Assembly (NCBI GenBank): GCA_022592445.1
Contig: JABYQR010000010.1
Location: 1-64,000 of the forward strand
From: Cytidiella melzeri
Lineage: Eukaryota; Basidiomycota; Agaricomycetes; Polyporales; Irpicaceae
Reading direction: 5' to 3'
Length of the DNA: 64,000 nt
Each line of letters starts with the position of its first letter. The stretch's first letter is position 1. Made by a program: the position numbers and the translations under genes. Below are positions 49,661 to 62,503 of the stretch, one piece after another. A model generated the notes under the pieces. The model saw only the letters and a program-made list of their open reading frames with translations, was not told the DNA's origin and did no database searches.

Positions 49661-49996
49661 TTCCTCGCCACTGTTCTCCCGCCCTCCCTCCCCTGGTGCC
49701 TTGGCGCCTTCCTTGTGGCGCTCCCTTATGTCCGGTTCTTCGTCGTGCCCTTCCGCTGGCGCTCCCTTCCCTATGATGGCGTACCTCTCGCCACTCTTCT
49801 GCCGTCCTGTCCTCCCGTCGTACTGCTCTCTGCTCTGTAAGATTAGTTACTGCCTGTATGTATGACTACAAATATATACAACACATTTTGTTCGTATTAT
49901 ACGTTGTGCCGGCCATGCGAATCCGCGCGAGGATGCAAGTATGCGCATCAAAAGATCAAAATTCTGCTGCATTAACGTGTGTGGCGTGGAATAGTA

Positions 49997-52900
49997 CTAA
50001 GACAAAGCTAGCTCTGACACAAACTGCACAAGACTGTCCATAGATGCTTGCTCCTCATCACCGTCGAGCGCGTCAATGTCGTCACCGTCGTCCTCATTGT
50101 CCTCATCATCCTTCAGGGGCATAGCAAGAAGTCCATTGGGGAGTTCGGGTATGATTGGCATATATTCTTTGTTGGGCGGACGTGCTTCGCCACCTAGTCG
50201 TGTCCCCGGTCCCTTCACACCAGTATACCCCCTGAGCGCATAGACTTGGTGAATGCGCGTAAGCAGGTGATCGTTCGCCTTCCTGCGCCGCGTGATGAAG
50301 TCAGAGGTAGCACCTAGGAGGGGGTCGTTGTTGCTGTTGAGATGCCTCAAGACGTCGTCGAAAAGAATAGCCTCGTCGCAGATGGCCGTATGCAGACGGC
50401 GGACTTCAACGTTGAGGCGGCTCACCTCCTCTTGCGCTCGAGCTAAACGATGTCGGAGCTTCATAGCTTCGCGGATCGCTGGCTTGCTCCACGGTTTGTC
50501 GCGGATGTCGTTGCGAGTATCTTGCAGGAGAGTGAACTCTTCGAGGAAATTGAAACTGGCCACGCGGGACCAGTCGAGAGGGGGCCGTGGAGGACTGAGC
50601 GAGGCGGCAGCAGCATTGTAAGTCTTGACAGCATGCTGAATGGCCTTGCAACGTGTTTGGAGGGACTTTGCGATGTGCGTTCTCATCTTGTAACCTGAGA
50701 ACATGTGTCAGCTTGATCACGGCGTGAACAAAAAGCATACCGGTTTGTGCGACGTTGAGCTTGTGCAACTCAAAGAGCCGCTGGGTCACCAGCTTTTGCA
50801 GCTTGTTGAGAGCGCGGTGATACTTCCTCTCCTTGATGTACTGCAGAGCCTCCATGTACTGCGGCGTGGAAGGTGTCCACCGGGCGGTCAGCCCCATCTC
50901 GACTTCAAGCGCGCAAACGTCCAAGCTGACGCGCTCGTACTGTTCGTTTGCGTGGCGTCTCTCGCTCTCCAGTCGTCGAGTAGAGGCGAGGTCTTTGCGG
51001 TAGCTAGAGGTGCCAGCTTCAGTCGCTGATGGCGTGTAGTGTAAGAACCTGGTGTTTGCTTGCGTTCTCTTCGGCTCCAGGTCTCGGAGTTCCTGCAGAA
51101 GCTCGACGTAGACGACGGCGTGGACGTCGTACTCGTCTTCGTTACCTATCCGCGCAAAGAACCGAAGTTCTTCCTGCTCCCAGCTGTCCATGTCCGCGTC
51201 CGTGATGTTCAGTGACACCATTGCTTCTCGAAGCACCTCGCCGTCGTGCTCGAGGACATCTGTAGCTTGCTTGTAGTTGTTAAGAATGAATGTGCCAGTA
51301 TTCAGCGCCTTGTCTTCATCCCATTGTCTGAAGTACGCCTCTAAGAAGAGACGTCGTCGATAGGGAGAGGCGTAGCGGCTGACTGATGCCAGCTGATTGG
51401 AGGCGCTGAATATACGCTCCATGGTCTCGAGATCTTCGAGACCAGCGCCGGTGATGTTGTTGGGGTGAAATTGCATCTGGCAGGTATGACAGTGACTGTA
51501 GCCGTGGAAGGCGCAGACGCAGAAGTGGCCGTTCTTCTCCGCGAATGTCGGTGCGAGGGAGCTCCGTTGTATGGTGGAAAGGAAAGCACAACCGATGTCG
51601 TAGCCTCCCAGAGTGTCTTGCCCAATGGTATCCAATACCTTCGCCACCGTTGCAAGAGGATACTTGGCTCTGGAATGTGATGCCCCGGATGATCAGCGGC
51701 GTGACTCAAGCGATAGGTAAATGAACTCACAATTCACCCGACTTGACCATGTCTATAATCCAGAGCACGAGGCCGTGCCGACATGCTGAGGCAAAGATGC
51801 CCGACTCGTCAAATATTGACCACATGCGCTTCGACTCCTCCTTCGCCGCACTCTTCCAATTGTCGACACACTGAGCCAGGAGTTTCTTGCGAAGGTCGGC
51901 AGACTCGGCGGACGCTTCAATGCCATCGACCGCCTCCGCAGGAGGGGGGCTGCCTTCGCGCCGATTTAGACCATCGGTTGGGTCGCCTTCCACCGTTTGA
52001 GCGTGCTCCTCGGGCTCGCGTTCATCGTCCGACATGTCGTCCCCGCCTCGTTTCCTCACTGCCGGGCCTTTGGCCTCTCGACCACGGATCTCGTTGGCGT
52101 ACTGGTCGACGAACTGACGAGAGAGGAAGTACGTGCTGTCGTCCAGTACGCGAGTGTCTGCAGCTGTGCGGTCAGCGGTGGTTGCCATTCGTTTCAAGCT
52201 GTTGTTGCCGTCCATGGCATACAGCCGGCTGAAGCGGAGGGGGGGCTCGTTTTCAAGCTGTAAAACATCAGCAGGCGTAAGCGGATCTAAGTCTACTTCA
52301 CATACCACATAACAGCATGCTCGACATGCGTTCCGCGGCCTCCAGTCTGGACCATCCCATCCCAACGTCCCATGCACGAGCTTGTCCACATGTCTGATGA
52401 TGCGGAGGTACACTTCGAACGTGTCGCCTATGATTTCTCGTAAATGTCGGCGATAGGGCATCTACAGCGCTATCAGTTTAGTAACGGAAGCTGCGATATG
52501 ACCACAGACCTGGTAATAATCACACAACACCTTTGTGAACGCCTCCACACTATAAGACGCCTTCCTTTGGCGTAAGCGATACAGCAACTCCAACGTCTTG
52601 ATAGAGACTGCAACTGACGGCCTGCTGGGGGTCTTGGCAAGAAAGCCATGTCGCATGAGATCGAGGGCGGGGGAAAGACTGCTGGGGAGGCGAGTCACTG
52701 TGAGCTCTGTCTCACGAGAGAAAAGACAGAGTACGTTGACGGTGTATTCCAGTGTCTCAGCTGTGATCACGGTGATAGGAGCGTCCGGACCTGGCTGAGT
52801 GATCCCATCTGCGGCAGCATTAAGCCCAGATTCATCGACTATTGGCCCCGGCTGCGCAGGGTATATCCATTGAATGTACGTCTGTGTCAGAGGTTCAAAT

Positions 52901-53458
52901 ACGTCCCCCCACGCTTCCTGCTGGCGAACGCGCCGCTGCTGCCATGTCTTCGTCTTACGTCCCCAGCCTCGTTTCCAGCTGCGTAAATAGTCAGCTCTGA
53001 AAAGGGACGTACAGCTGATACTTGCCGGCTAACATCCTGTATTGCATGGATGAATGTCTCATGCACCCCAAGGTCGCCTCCCTCCATCGCAACGTCCTCC
53101 CACTCCGCTTCTTCCTTCTCTCTACCAGGAAGGACAATAGTCTCAGGTTCGTGCTCGAGTTGGAAGAGATTCTCAACCAGCACATTGCGAGAAGTCTCGC
53201 CGAGTCCTGCCAATACACGATGTGTCAGCTGTGTAGTGGCGACAGACAATGTAAGTGCTTACCTTGCAGCTGCCGTTGTATCCGCTGGCTTGTTTCCAGA
53301 CGCTCCTGCGCAACAGCTTGCATCCCTAGACTCCTATTGACAGCCCTCCGCAATCCTCGTGCTTCGGGATGTGCCATTTGTTGTTCACCCGGACAAGCAA
53401 GCCTGGTCCTATGTACTTGCCGAGAACTACGGACTTTCGACGCGTTCGTCTTCGCCAT
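49997..53458 (-). CDS. KDZ-family transposase of element B
   Basis: Start ATG 53458 (MAKTNASKVRSSRQVHRTRL, basic), stop 49997. A helical, acidic N-terminal part (53200-53040) is followed by a divergent cysteine region near 52770-52680. The cysteine cluster NACRACCYV is joined by a 50-bp intron (about 52311-52262) to LENEPPLRF. Next is LYAMDGNNSLKR (first acidic residue). Downstream come LGGYDIGCAFLSTIQRSS (second Asp), CVCAFHGYSHCHTCQMQFHP and ITGAGLEDLETMERIFSASN (acidic, then SNQLAS). The same blocks occur in element A. The C-terminal half is helical (KLQKLVTQRLFELHK, RHRLARAQEEVSRLNVEVRR) and ends in a very acidic tail (DDEDNEDDGDDIDALDGDEE). No frameshift or premature stop was noted. It shares the 53459-53715 region with the divergent gene as a probable bidirectional promoter. 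Confidence 0.85.
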
Positions 53459-53715
53459 TTCTTTGAGAGGTACGTATCACTTGCAGTGCTGAAGAGAAAT
53501 AATGTTGAAGAGATCCAGGGGGTTGTGTGGTCGTGTCGACTGCCAGTGCAAGGCCGAAGTTGGTTCAAAGTGCAATAGGCGATCGAGTCGAGTAAGTGAC
53601 AGCAATCCATCTAATCTCTGAACGCGCAACTCACCTTCGTTCCAGCTCTGATTCTGCTACGGCGCTCTACGCACTCTTTGTTCACACACCACCTCGACAC
53701 TACGCAAGAAACACT

Positions 53716-55059
53716 ATGCCGTTCCATCTTCGCTCACCTGGCCCCAAAACTCCAGCTGAAGATCTTAGGATTCTCTTGATGGGTAGTTCGCGGATAGATG
53801 CTGTGTACAGGCCTGAGAGGTAAGTCGTATCAATGGTGATCTATTCTCACTGACTTGAACTCGCTCTCAAAGCTGGCCCCTGTACGCTACTGGCGAAGGA
53901 TGGTCAGCATTCCCTATGGCATTTCTATGTCGTAGCGACTACGAAGTGAAGCTACTGCAGCCTCTCGGCCGGTTCTTACGAGCCATGAGGGATTCTACGC
54001 CCGCACAACAACTCGAGCACATAGATCGGCTTGCGATGCTTCCCTCCCTCGCCTCCTTACTGACAGACAAGGGGAAGTATTATCCAGTGTTGTGTGGGAA
54101 CAATGGCCGCGAGTTGATTGGAATGAAATGGCGAGTGATATAGTCAATATGCGTGTCTGGCACGGCTGATGGTGTACACAGGGGCGACGTTCATCAGTTT
54201 TATGATGGTCAAGAGGATCCCAAGCTCAAGCGTCTCGATACGTTAGCCCAGGCCATCAAGTACATGATTGCACGGGGTCAAAACATCGCAGCAGCGAAAG
54301 AGTTAAGTGAAGACTTTGAAGCGTTTACAGCGCGTTTCGATGATCTCGAGTTCAACTATGTGGACGTTCCTCCCATTCCCGCACAGCCTCGAACGCCGAC
54401 AGCCAGGGCACGCTCGGCCGCAGTGACCCCCGCACGCTCGGCCGGCCGGCCGCAGCGACACCAGTTTGGTCAGCGCAGGTATGTAAGAGCACCTCATCGT
54501 ACAACGAAACCATCTGACCCGTAACACTTCCTGCCATCGTCCAAGCAGGCAAAGGGTTCCAACGCTGTATGTCCATCTGTCGAGGATGTCGACTCAGAAG
54601 ACGACAACAAGCCCAGCATGGCTACCAGCAGCGGTGCGAAAGGGAAGAGTGCGATGCAAGCTGGTGAGTACTACAGCTACTGTATTGTAATGCAATTGAT
54701 GACTGAGCTATCTGCTATCAGGTCCGGTTGGCGCAACCGCTCAACCTCTCAAGTACATGAAGCATCGCAACGTCGAAGGCGACGTACTGTCGGTCAGCCT
54801 GGCAGCGCCTCGTGCACGCCGCGGTGAACTGGTCCCCTCCCTTGGCAGCATTATCGACGAATTCGTCGACTCCTTCGGCTACGACAACACGTACATTCTC
54901 AACGCTTACGACGCTCGCCTGCAGTGCGACACTCAGGACGAGTTCATCTGTGTCATGGGGCCCATCCTCACCGTCATGGAGGCCAAATGGCTGTGGCGCT
55001 GGATCAGCCTACCCCCCGCCGATCGTGCGATGCGCGCCAGAAACTACGCTCGATCTTGA
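53716..55059 (+). CDS. Unknown protein carried by element B
   Basis: Family not recognised. ATG 53716 (MPFHLRSPGPKTPAEDLRIL); about five exons; stop after RAMRARNYARS. Visible parts: a Trp/Tyr/Leu-rich N-terminal domain (WPLYATGEGWSAFPMAFLCR, then YYPVLCGNNGRELIGMKW) and a helical segment (GDVHQFYDGQEDPKLKRLDT, then FNYVDVPPIP). Next are an Ala/Arg/Pro low-complexity linker (TPTARARSAAVTPARSAGRP), an acidic linker (VEDVDSEDDNKPS), and a C-terminal domain (SIIDEFVDSFGYDNTYILNA, then TVMEAKWLWRWISLPPADRA). It is placed between transposase and HMG-box-like gene, as is the coiled-coil gene of element A. Their last domains are weakly similar by eye. Probably a transposon accessory protein; function unknown. 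Confidence 0.65.
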
Positions 55060-55279
55060 TGCCCTCTCAAATTGCAGATACTATTCCCTCTCCTGTTAGC
55101 ATACGTGGCTTCATTCTTACTGTTGTTGATTTTTGGTAGCCCTGCAATGCAAACGTGACCACGTTGACTGTGCGAACTTCCAGTGTGATGGAGGGCGGGC
55201 CAGCAAAAACCTTAGCCAGCGCGTGTCTCGTGGTGTGCTTTCAAACCCTCCCCTTGGCGCGTGGAACACCGTCGTCGCT

Positions 55280-56927
55280 ATGGTCGTCGTCGTCTCAAAA
55301 GCCCAGCGGTACTTCAAAGGTACCCGGACCATACTTGCCTCGAAGCCTCGCGTCCCCTGGCGTTACAGAACCAAGGTACAAAAAACGCAGACTAAGTCTT
55401 TGACTCCCGCAGAAAAGAAGACACGCTCCGACCAAAGGAAGAGCAAGAATGAATTTGCCAACAAGAAGCTCGACGACGCGTTATTACAAGTGTGGAAACT
55501 TGCAGAGGCTTTGTTTGAGGACGTTGGCACCAACAGTGTCAAATACTGGTATGAACGCCTCCTCCAACAGTCCGGTAACAAGAAGCACACGCGTCAGACA
55601 AGTCGCTGGAACGCGTTCGTGTCTAAGGAGATGAAACTGAGGAATGACGGTACGTGTTTCTCTAGTGTGGATGATACGCCGCGCTTTGATACTGATGGTC
55701 CTGTACCCAGCCCTCCCTCTCGGTGTTCCTCGGCCAAAGGTCAACGACTTGATCACGGATATTCGCGACGTTTGGAAGGCGATGTCCAAGGAGGAGCAAG
55801 CCGAAGCGACTGAAGACGAGCTGGTACGGCTCGCAGAGGTCAAGGACATGAAGAAGACTGCTGTACATCATGTCTCGCTGAACGCGTTTCACGACGCACG
55901 AGCAACACTTGCAAGCGTTCAGGGCCAGGTAAGTGCTCGTGGATGAGATGAGACATACGACGGCTAATGCACGCCAACAGATGGAGGCTCTTCATAACCG
56001 CACGGGATTAGAGATCCTGTTGGTGGCTGTTCGCTCAGACAGCCAATCAGTCGTCGTCCCTCAAGTCTGGACAACTGGAGATCGTGTCGACGAGTTCTTC
56101 CAGCTCACAAACAACATGTCTATTGCAGACTTCGCCGGAAAGCTCGAGTGTTTTTGTCTTAGCGGTATGCAAGGTGAGTTTTTGCGCTCATCGTTAGTTG
56201 TGTGATCATAGCGCTCACCTCATTTGTTAGGAACTGCCAACACGTACCATAACGAGCTCATGCAACTGAAGAGCAAGACTAGCAAGCTCATATACAACGA
56301 GCTCGGTGAGTTACGTTCTACGGTGTACCATCACAATGTCTGATGCTCGATTACAGTCAAAATCGCTCTTCCGAAGAAGGTCGGCCGGATGCTCTACGAC
56401 AACTTCAAGGAACACATCACGGACAAGTATGGTATTGTCGTCATGAACTGGCCACTCCCTCAATTGTTGCGCCCGGCACCATTGGCTCTCGGCTCGAGCT
56501 ACAAACTCTGTACAACGCGTGGTCGTCGGGCTCGACCTACTTTCGCAAGTTCACCCGAGACGAGCTGGAAATATGGGAGCAACAGTGCAGCCTCACTGGT
56601 GGCTCGCCCTCAGGTAGCACAGCAGGTGAGACATCGACCGTTTCTCCCGGCAACCAGTCTCCGGCAGGCGATTCTTCCTCTGCCATACCCGCAGGTATCC
56701 CCTCATCCGCCTCTAGCCCGGTATCGCCCCCGCTCAATGAACCAGGACCGTCAACCGTGTCGCCGCAGACTGGTGTCTTCTCCGTCAGCAATACCCCCCT
56801 CGTTGGCAGAAAGCCCAGAAAGCAACGTTCGGACAAGGGAAAGAAGAGGGGTCCCAGCGCGAAGTCGAGAGCGAAGCAGGCCTCCGAAAATGTCCCTGCT
56901 GGAGACGGAGCTTCTACCTCCATGTGA
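55280..56927 (+). CDS. HMG-box-like protein carried by element B
   Basis: Homologue of the element A gene at 3624-5569. The first ATG in the main frame is 55280, but an upstream start near 55155 is possible. Seen in order: a Lys/Arg-rich N-terminal stretch (SLTPAEKKTRSDQRKSKNEF), helix KKLDDALLQVWKLAEALFED, then the HMG-like core RQTSRWNAFVSKEMKLRND joined by an intron to KVNDLITDIRDVWKAMSKEE. Next is GLEILLVAVRSDSQSVVVPQ, aligning with VGIQGMFCLVRNSASFAMDP of element A. After two short exons comes KYGIVVMNWP, aligning with RYGLAIVGWP, then SGSTYFRKFTRDELEIWEQQ. The tail is Ser/Pro-rich and basic (RKPRKQRSDKGKKRG). Stop TGA at 56925. The DNA-binding role is inferred from the HMG-like core and basic tail. 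Confidence 0.7.
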
Positions 56928-57140
56928 GACATAGAGTCATTGGGACCTGCCGACTTTGTTAGTAGACCTCTGTACTGCTGCGTGCGCTGTGATGTTTCCG
57001 CCCTCCCTGTTGCCAATAGATCATGCTGCCAAGCGTTTCGCAATTGATCAGCAGACGCCGCCCTCTGATGAGTAACAAGGACATCGCGACACCTTGGTGA
57101 GCGTAGCGCCGGGCGTAGTGGTGCACACATTGAGTTTTCA

Positions 57141-58215
57141 TGCGCATACTTGCATCCTCGCGCGGATTCGCGTGGCTGGCACAACATATAATACAAACAA
57201 AATCTGTTGTATATATTTGTAGTCATACATACAGGCAGTAACTAATCTAACAGAGCAGAGAGCAGTGAGGGTCAAAGAGAACAAGGTGAAAGAAGATTTG
57301 GCATGGCATTGGGAGGGGCGGGAGGGGCGGGAGGTAGAGGTTGAGGAACGCCAACAACAATGGCGTTGATGGAGGGGTGGGCATCAACGACGGGAGACAG
57401 GACGGCAGAAGAGTGGCGAGAGGTACGCCATCATAGGGAAGGGAGCGCCAGCGGAAGGGCACGACGAAGAACCGGACATAAGGGAGCGCCACAAGGAAGG
57501 CGCCAAGGCACCAGGGGAGGGGGGCGGGAGAACAGTGGCGAGGAAGAGCCTGTCGAGTGACGTTGATGGAGGGATGTTGTGATGGAGAGGGGAGCGCCGG
57601 AGGGATGATGGAGGAGCGGAAGAACGGCAGGGAACGAGGTACTGATGGGAGACGTCACTGATAACAGGGGAGCGCCAGAGAGAGGGCGGGGGCGGGAGGG
57701 CGGGAGGGCGGCGGGGAAGGTAGCATGTCGACGACAGTGATGTTGATGGAGAGATGTCGTGATGGAGAGGGGAGCGCCGAAGGGATGATGGAAGAGCGGA
57801 AGAACGGCAGGGAACGAGGTACTGATGGGAGACGTCACTGATAACAGGGGAGCGCCAGAGAGAGGGCAGGGGCGGGAGGGTGGCGGGGAAGAAGGCAGCG
57901 ACGGAGGACACTCAGTAATGATGGGCGACACTCAGTATTGATGGGAGAAACTTGACGTTGAGAGGGGCGTGCTATGTTGATGGGAGAACCACGGTCTAGA
58001 CAGGCTCACGTCATCACACTATGTTTGGTAACATGTCACATGCTTATCAAAACACTTGAAACCGGCTGCCGCTAGTCTTTACTCTACAGGGAATAAAACA
58101 TTATCTGGCTGTTTATTACTTAGTATGCGCTCCTTAGCCAAGATGGGCATGTAAGCCTGGCAAAGGGGGGGCGCTTGCCAGGCTTACACACCTTTGTATG
58201 GGGGAGGTCCAGGTG
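57141..58215 (-). repeat. Right terminal inverted repeat of element B
   Basis: Inverse of 48990-49950 but about 115 bp longer. The extra sequence lies around 57255-57410 (GGGAGGGGCGGGAGGGGCGG and the TGATGGAGGGGTGGG stretch) and has no full counterpart on the left. The hairpin and tandem units are conserved. Confidence 0.92.
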
Positions 58216-58223
58216 GCTTTGTA
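58216..58223 (+). repeat. Target-site duplication, right of element B
   Basis: GCTTTGTA directly after the terminal GGTG, identical to 48982-48989. Confidence 0.93.
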
Positions 58224-58504
58224 CCACTGAGTCCATTACGAGTAACGACACCGCGAAGCCGAAAATGAAGCATAGATGCCGGTAAGCGCGCATCAGTTTA
58301 ACAGAAGGACCCCAGCTACTCCCCAGGTGCTCAGGCATTGCCGGGGTCCGTATACCTCATAGTCTCGTAGTGGCACACGACCAACCCTTCAGGCAGCAAA
58401 TATCATTAAAGCCTCGCTCCTCCAGCAGGGCCGCTGCAGTACATCCTTACACAAAGCTCACGGCCTCGACAACCAACATTTCATGTCTTTTTACTGATTT
58501 TATC

Positions 58505-61500
58505 ATGTCTCAGAGTCCTAGCAAGCACCAGCGCGACACCACCAGCAGTAGCAGCATCTCGCATTGGGACAGAAATTCGCGCTCCCGGATGTCCTTGTTC
58601 AAGTCTTCAGACTCTCCAAGGCCATCCTCAAGACTGACCAGCAGGTCTACAACCCCCTCCCCGAATGGCTCTCACTCGGACTTGTCTGCGGCAACAGATC
58701 CTGTGCGGCCTCCCATAATTCTCGGAATATGTGCCATGGACGTGAAGGCTCGTTCCAAGGCAATGCGGGAGATATTGACACGGCTCGTCGAACGATCTCG
58801 AGGAGCGATCGATGTCAAGGTTTTTGGAGACAAGGTCATATTGGACGAAGGTATAACATCCAATCCGGCTCCTGTCTATTCCCTCTCAGCTCACTCGTTA
58901 CCGTTCTTCAGACGTCGAAAACTGGCCGCGCTGCGATGTTCTCATCTCATTTTTTTCGACGGATTTCCCCCTCGACAAGGCCATCTCTTACGTAAAACTC
59001 CGACAACCTTTCTGTATTAACGACCTACCCCTCAAGCGTTGCTTTGGGATCGTCGCCTGGTCGGCGCTGTGCTGGATCACGTAGGTGTACCCACTCCGCG
59101 CCGTCTTGAGGTCTCGCGAGACGGAGGCCCGAAAGTAGATCCAGAGCTCCGTGCACTCATGAAGGAACGTCTCGGAATCACTCTCGGCGGGTTCCAGGTC
59201 ACTCCAGAGGTAACGTTGAGCGAAGATGGCAATGCGATCATCATCGACGACCAGGTTCTTGAGAAACCATTCGTGGAAAAACCAGTCAGTGGCGAGGACC
59301 ACAACGTGTACATCTACTTTCCTGGCGGCCACGGCCGTCGCCTCTTCAGAAAGGTGCGAAGATCGCATCTCCTCTCACTAAATGGCAATTAAACGCTCGT
59401 GATAATCAGGTTGGGAACAAGTCAAGCGAGCTTGATCCCACTCTTAACCACCCGCGTACCGATGGATCCTACATTTACGAACAATTCATAGATGTCGACA
59501 ATTCCGAAGACATCAAAGTGTATACCGTAGGTAAAGAGTACACGCACGCCGAAACGCGCAAATCTCCAGTTGTCGACGGACTTGTGCGTCGTAACACCGA
59601 AGGGAAAGAGATACGGTAAGCATTAAGTCCATTCTATATCCTAACTGCAGCTGATCGCGACGTCATCTGTGGTTCCATGGTGGATCTCTACGGTGAAGCT
59701 TTATCACCAATCTGAGTGACGCAGAGAAGGTTTGGGCTGCAAAGATAAGCGAAGGGTTCGGTCAGATGGTCTGTGGTTTCGACATGTTGAGATGTGAAGG
59801 AGGTCAGAAGAGCCAAGTAATTGATGTCAACGGGTGGAGCTTCGTCAAGGGCAACGAGTCGTATTATGGTATGGCGCTCTTCCTCTATACGACATTCTAT
59901 TGACATTCCGTTGCAGACAAGGCTGCAGAGATACTCGCAAAAATGTGCATGCAGGTCTCCTCGTCTCCAGAGCGCCCACTAGGTGCCGCGGAGTCTACGC
60001 CTGTTGAGGCGCCTACATGGTTGTTGAAAGCAAATGTGACCGTCTTCCGGCACGCGGATCGTACGCCCAAACAAAGTGAAGTTCAACTTCCCCATCGGCG
60101 AACGATGGACACAGCCATTTGTGCGGCTGCTGAACGGCGAGAAGGAGGAGATCATTCTTCGCGAACGAACGCAACTCAGCCTCATTGCGACGGCCGTGGA
60201 GGAGGCCAAGGGTCTGGGTGCTGATGGCGATGACCTCGCGAAACTGACCCAGCTGAACAACGCGCTGTTCAGCAAGATCGAGCTGCCTGGAACCAAAGCC
60301 CAGCTGAAGCCTGTCTATTCCAAGAAGCAACCCGGTCAGATCAGGAAATTGACGAAGCTCACCTTGGTGTTCAAATGGGGCGGAGAGGTATGAGCGTCAT
60401 TGATCATAACTTCTTTGGGCCATAGCTTACCCAAACCGTTTCTAGTTCACTCATTCTGCGAGATACCAGTCGCGCGATCTCGGAGAAAACATGAAGAAGG
60501 ACATCTCGATCATGAGTAAGGTCTTACCCCACGCCGCGAGGAATCTTGTGCTAATACCATGCCCCAGACAAGGAGGTTCTCAAGAACGTCAAGGTTCGCT
60601 CCTCTGATTCTCCGTGCACCTCGACCGTGTCGCAGCCCGCTCAACCACTCACAAACCTCAGATCTACACCTCATCCGAGCGGCGTGTGGTGGCGTCGGCT
60701 GAAATCTTCGCTGCTGCCCTTTTTGACACCCTCCGCGATAATTACAGCACACCCCACAGCACACCCCACACCCCTCCCACCTCGCGTTCATCTGTGGAGA
60801 GCACTAGCCCGTGGGTTCGCAAGGCTCGAGCCGCACCCGCGACTCTTCCCAATTCTCCAACTACGGCAGAATACCCAAGCTCATCGTTCGAAAGGACTTG
60901 TTGGACGACTCCAATGCCGCTAAGGACTTGACGGACGACGTTAAGAAGCGGCTCAAGATACTGCTGCGGCCAGGTGAGCCTGAGAAGCGTCCGGAGCTGA
61001 CTTGGCCGAAGAGTATGAAGAAGGAACCGGTGGAGGTTGTGAAGGTCTGTTTATTGCAGGTATTACATGAGGAGTGGTTCGCATGCGTTCTCATACTGTC
61101 TATGAAACCCATAGGAAGTGATAGACTTGCTATCTTCGTTTCGAGAAATCATGCACCGGAACTGGGAGACCCTGGACGTGGACAAAATTCAAGAGCGATG
61201 GTGTGTGTTGCACTCTTTCCAGTTAGAGAATGCCGTAAAGGGGCAACAACGCTGACACCACGCTGTGTCCATGCAGGTGCTGCGGCGACGAGCCGTGGTT
61301 GTTCCGCGAACGTTGGGAAAAGCTGTTTGAGGATTTCTGCGACGTGAAGCAAGAAAAGTTTGATCCGTCTCGCGTGCGTTTTCCATTTTCTCTTTTATCA
61401 TTGTCCCATCTGACGACGTGCGATAGGTATCCGAACTGTATGATACCATCAAGTACTGCGCCCTGCACCATCGCACGTTCTTGTTCTCCATCTTCAACGA

Positions 61501-62503
61501 GAACGCGTGCGGCCGTCGGAGGCGACCCGAAAGCTCAAGACAGACGGCTACACGAGCTTTACGGACGCGCCAAAGCTCTGTTTGATCTTGTCGCACCACA
61601 AGAGTACGGTATAGAGCCGGAAGAGAAGTGAGTTGCGGTGTTTGCTCTCATGTAGGCGCTGCTGGCTTATACAAGATTACATAGGGAGAGAGATTGGCGT
61701 CCTTACCTCGCTACCGCTTCTACGAAATATCGTGGGCGGACTTGGAGAACGCCCGTAACAATGAAGAGTGTTCGCTGACTCTGTACTTTACGAAAGAGAG
61801 TCACATCCACACTCTCGTAAACCTGGTTCTCTTTCAGGGCTGCCTATCGCCAACAGGCGTATACCTGAACTGGATTACTGTGTAAGAGCGTCCCACGACT
61901 GCATTCCACAAACTTTTCACTGACCTTCATTACATACTAGTCACATGTAGTGTATGGTCCTCTCTCTTCCTTTGCGGCTGCTACGGTCTAGAGTTGATCA
62001 TTGTTCTCCTTTTTCGATGATAGTTTCGAGTTGTATGAACGGAATCACGGCCGCGGCAGAACCGACAAGGAGTACTCCATCCGTCTTTCGCTGAGCGAAG
62101 GAGCACATTCGTCAAATGTGTTGGACTCTGCTCTGGACGCTCGCCACTCCTTGAATGTGCAACCCCCGCAAGTACGTACTAGCCTCTCCTCTCTGATCGT
62201 TCGCACGCTATGAGGACGGCAGTTTTCGTGCGCATATGCTGACTTTGTTGTGCGGTATATTGTAGGAAATTGACACAGCATCTGCCGTACAGTCTCGTTA
62301 TTGAAAAGTTCTCCAAGCATTTGGACGTGTCGTGGACGTGCGTTGCCTCCCACTCCGTTTACCTGTCCCACGTTCTGAATTCGCTTCTTCTTGTGTTTTT
62401 TCGTCGTGCATTATAGGATGATGACACGGACAGGGAAACTCCTCTCGAACTTATTGAACCTCTCACCTCTCACGGGAGCGACGTTAGCATGGACGAATCC
62501 TGA
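58505..62503 (+). CDS. Inositol hexakisphosphate / diphosphoinositol-pentakisphosphate kinase (VIP1/Asp1/PPIP5K)
   Basis: Bifunctional enzyme: an ATP-grasp kinase makes 1-pyrophosphate inositol phosphates and a histidine-acid-phosphatase domain removes them. It controls phosphate signalling, the cytoskeleton and polarity. ATG 58505 ([20 protein letters not shown]), then a Ser-rich leader. The kinase starts at [20 protein letters not shown]. It continues with [92 protein letters not shown] and [20 protein letters not shown]. The phosphatase starts at [12 protein letters not shown] (catalytic RHADR present). [20 protein letters not shown] and [18 protein letters not shown] follow. The end is acidic ([16 protein letters not shown]), stop TGA 62501. 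About 20 exons. It is the first gene right of element B, about 290 bp from the insertion. Confidence 0.92.

Larger units (their letters stand above)
48990..49950 (+). repeat. Left terminal inverted repeat of element B
   Basis: About 960 bp mirrored by 57141-58215. It contains a tip-proximal hairpin (49018-49054) and tandem ~180-bp units (about 49338-49660). Its inner end reads GGATGCAAGTATGCGCAT, also seen at the inner end of the right repeat. Long open frames in it (Ser/Pro/Leu-rich) come from the pyrimidine-rich composition and are not called as genes. Confidence 0.92.
48990..58215. mobile_element. KDZ-type DNA transposon, element B (9,226 bp, complete)
   Basis: Ends in inverted repeats starting CACCTGGACCTCCCCCATAC and flanked by a perfect 8-bp duplication GCTTTGTA, so the exact insertion event is visible. 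It carries a KDZ transposase (-), then divergently a gene of unknown function (53716) and an HMG-box-like gene (55280), both (+). All three look intact, so this is a candidate autonomous copy. It inserted between the copper ATPase promoter region and the VIP1 gene, without touching either open frame. Confidence 0.93.

Noticed and set aside
49274..49865. Long Ser/Pro/Leu-rich open frames in the element B TIRs (also 57247-57931)
   Set aside because: They occur in overlapping frames, come from pyrimidine-rich tandem repeats, and are mirrored in the inverted copy; no splice or start context supports a protein.
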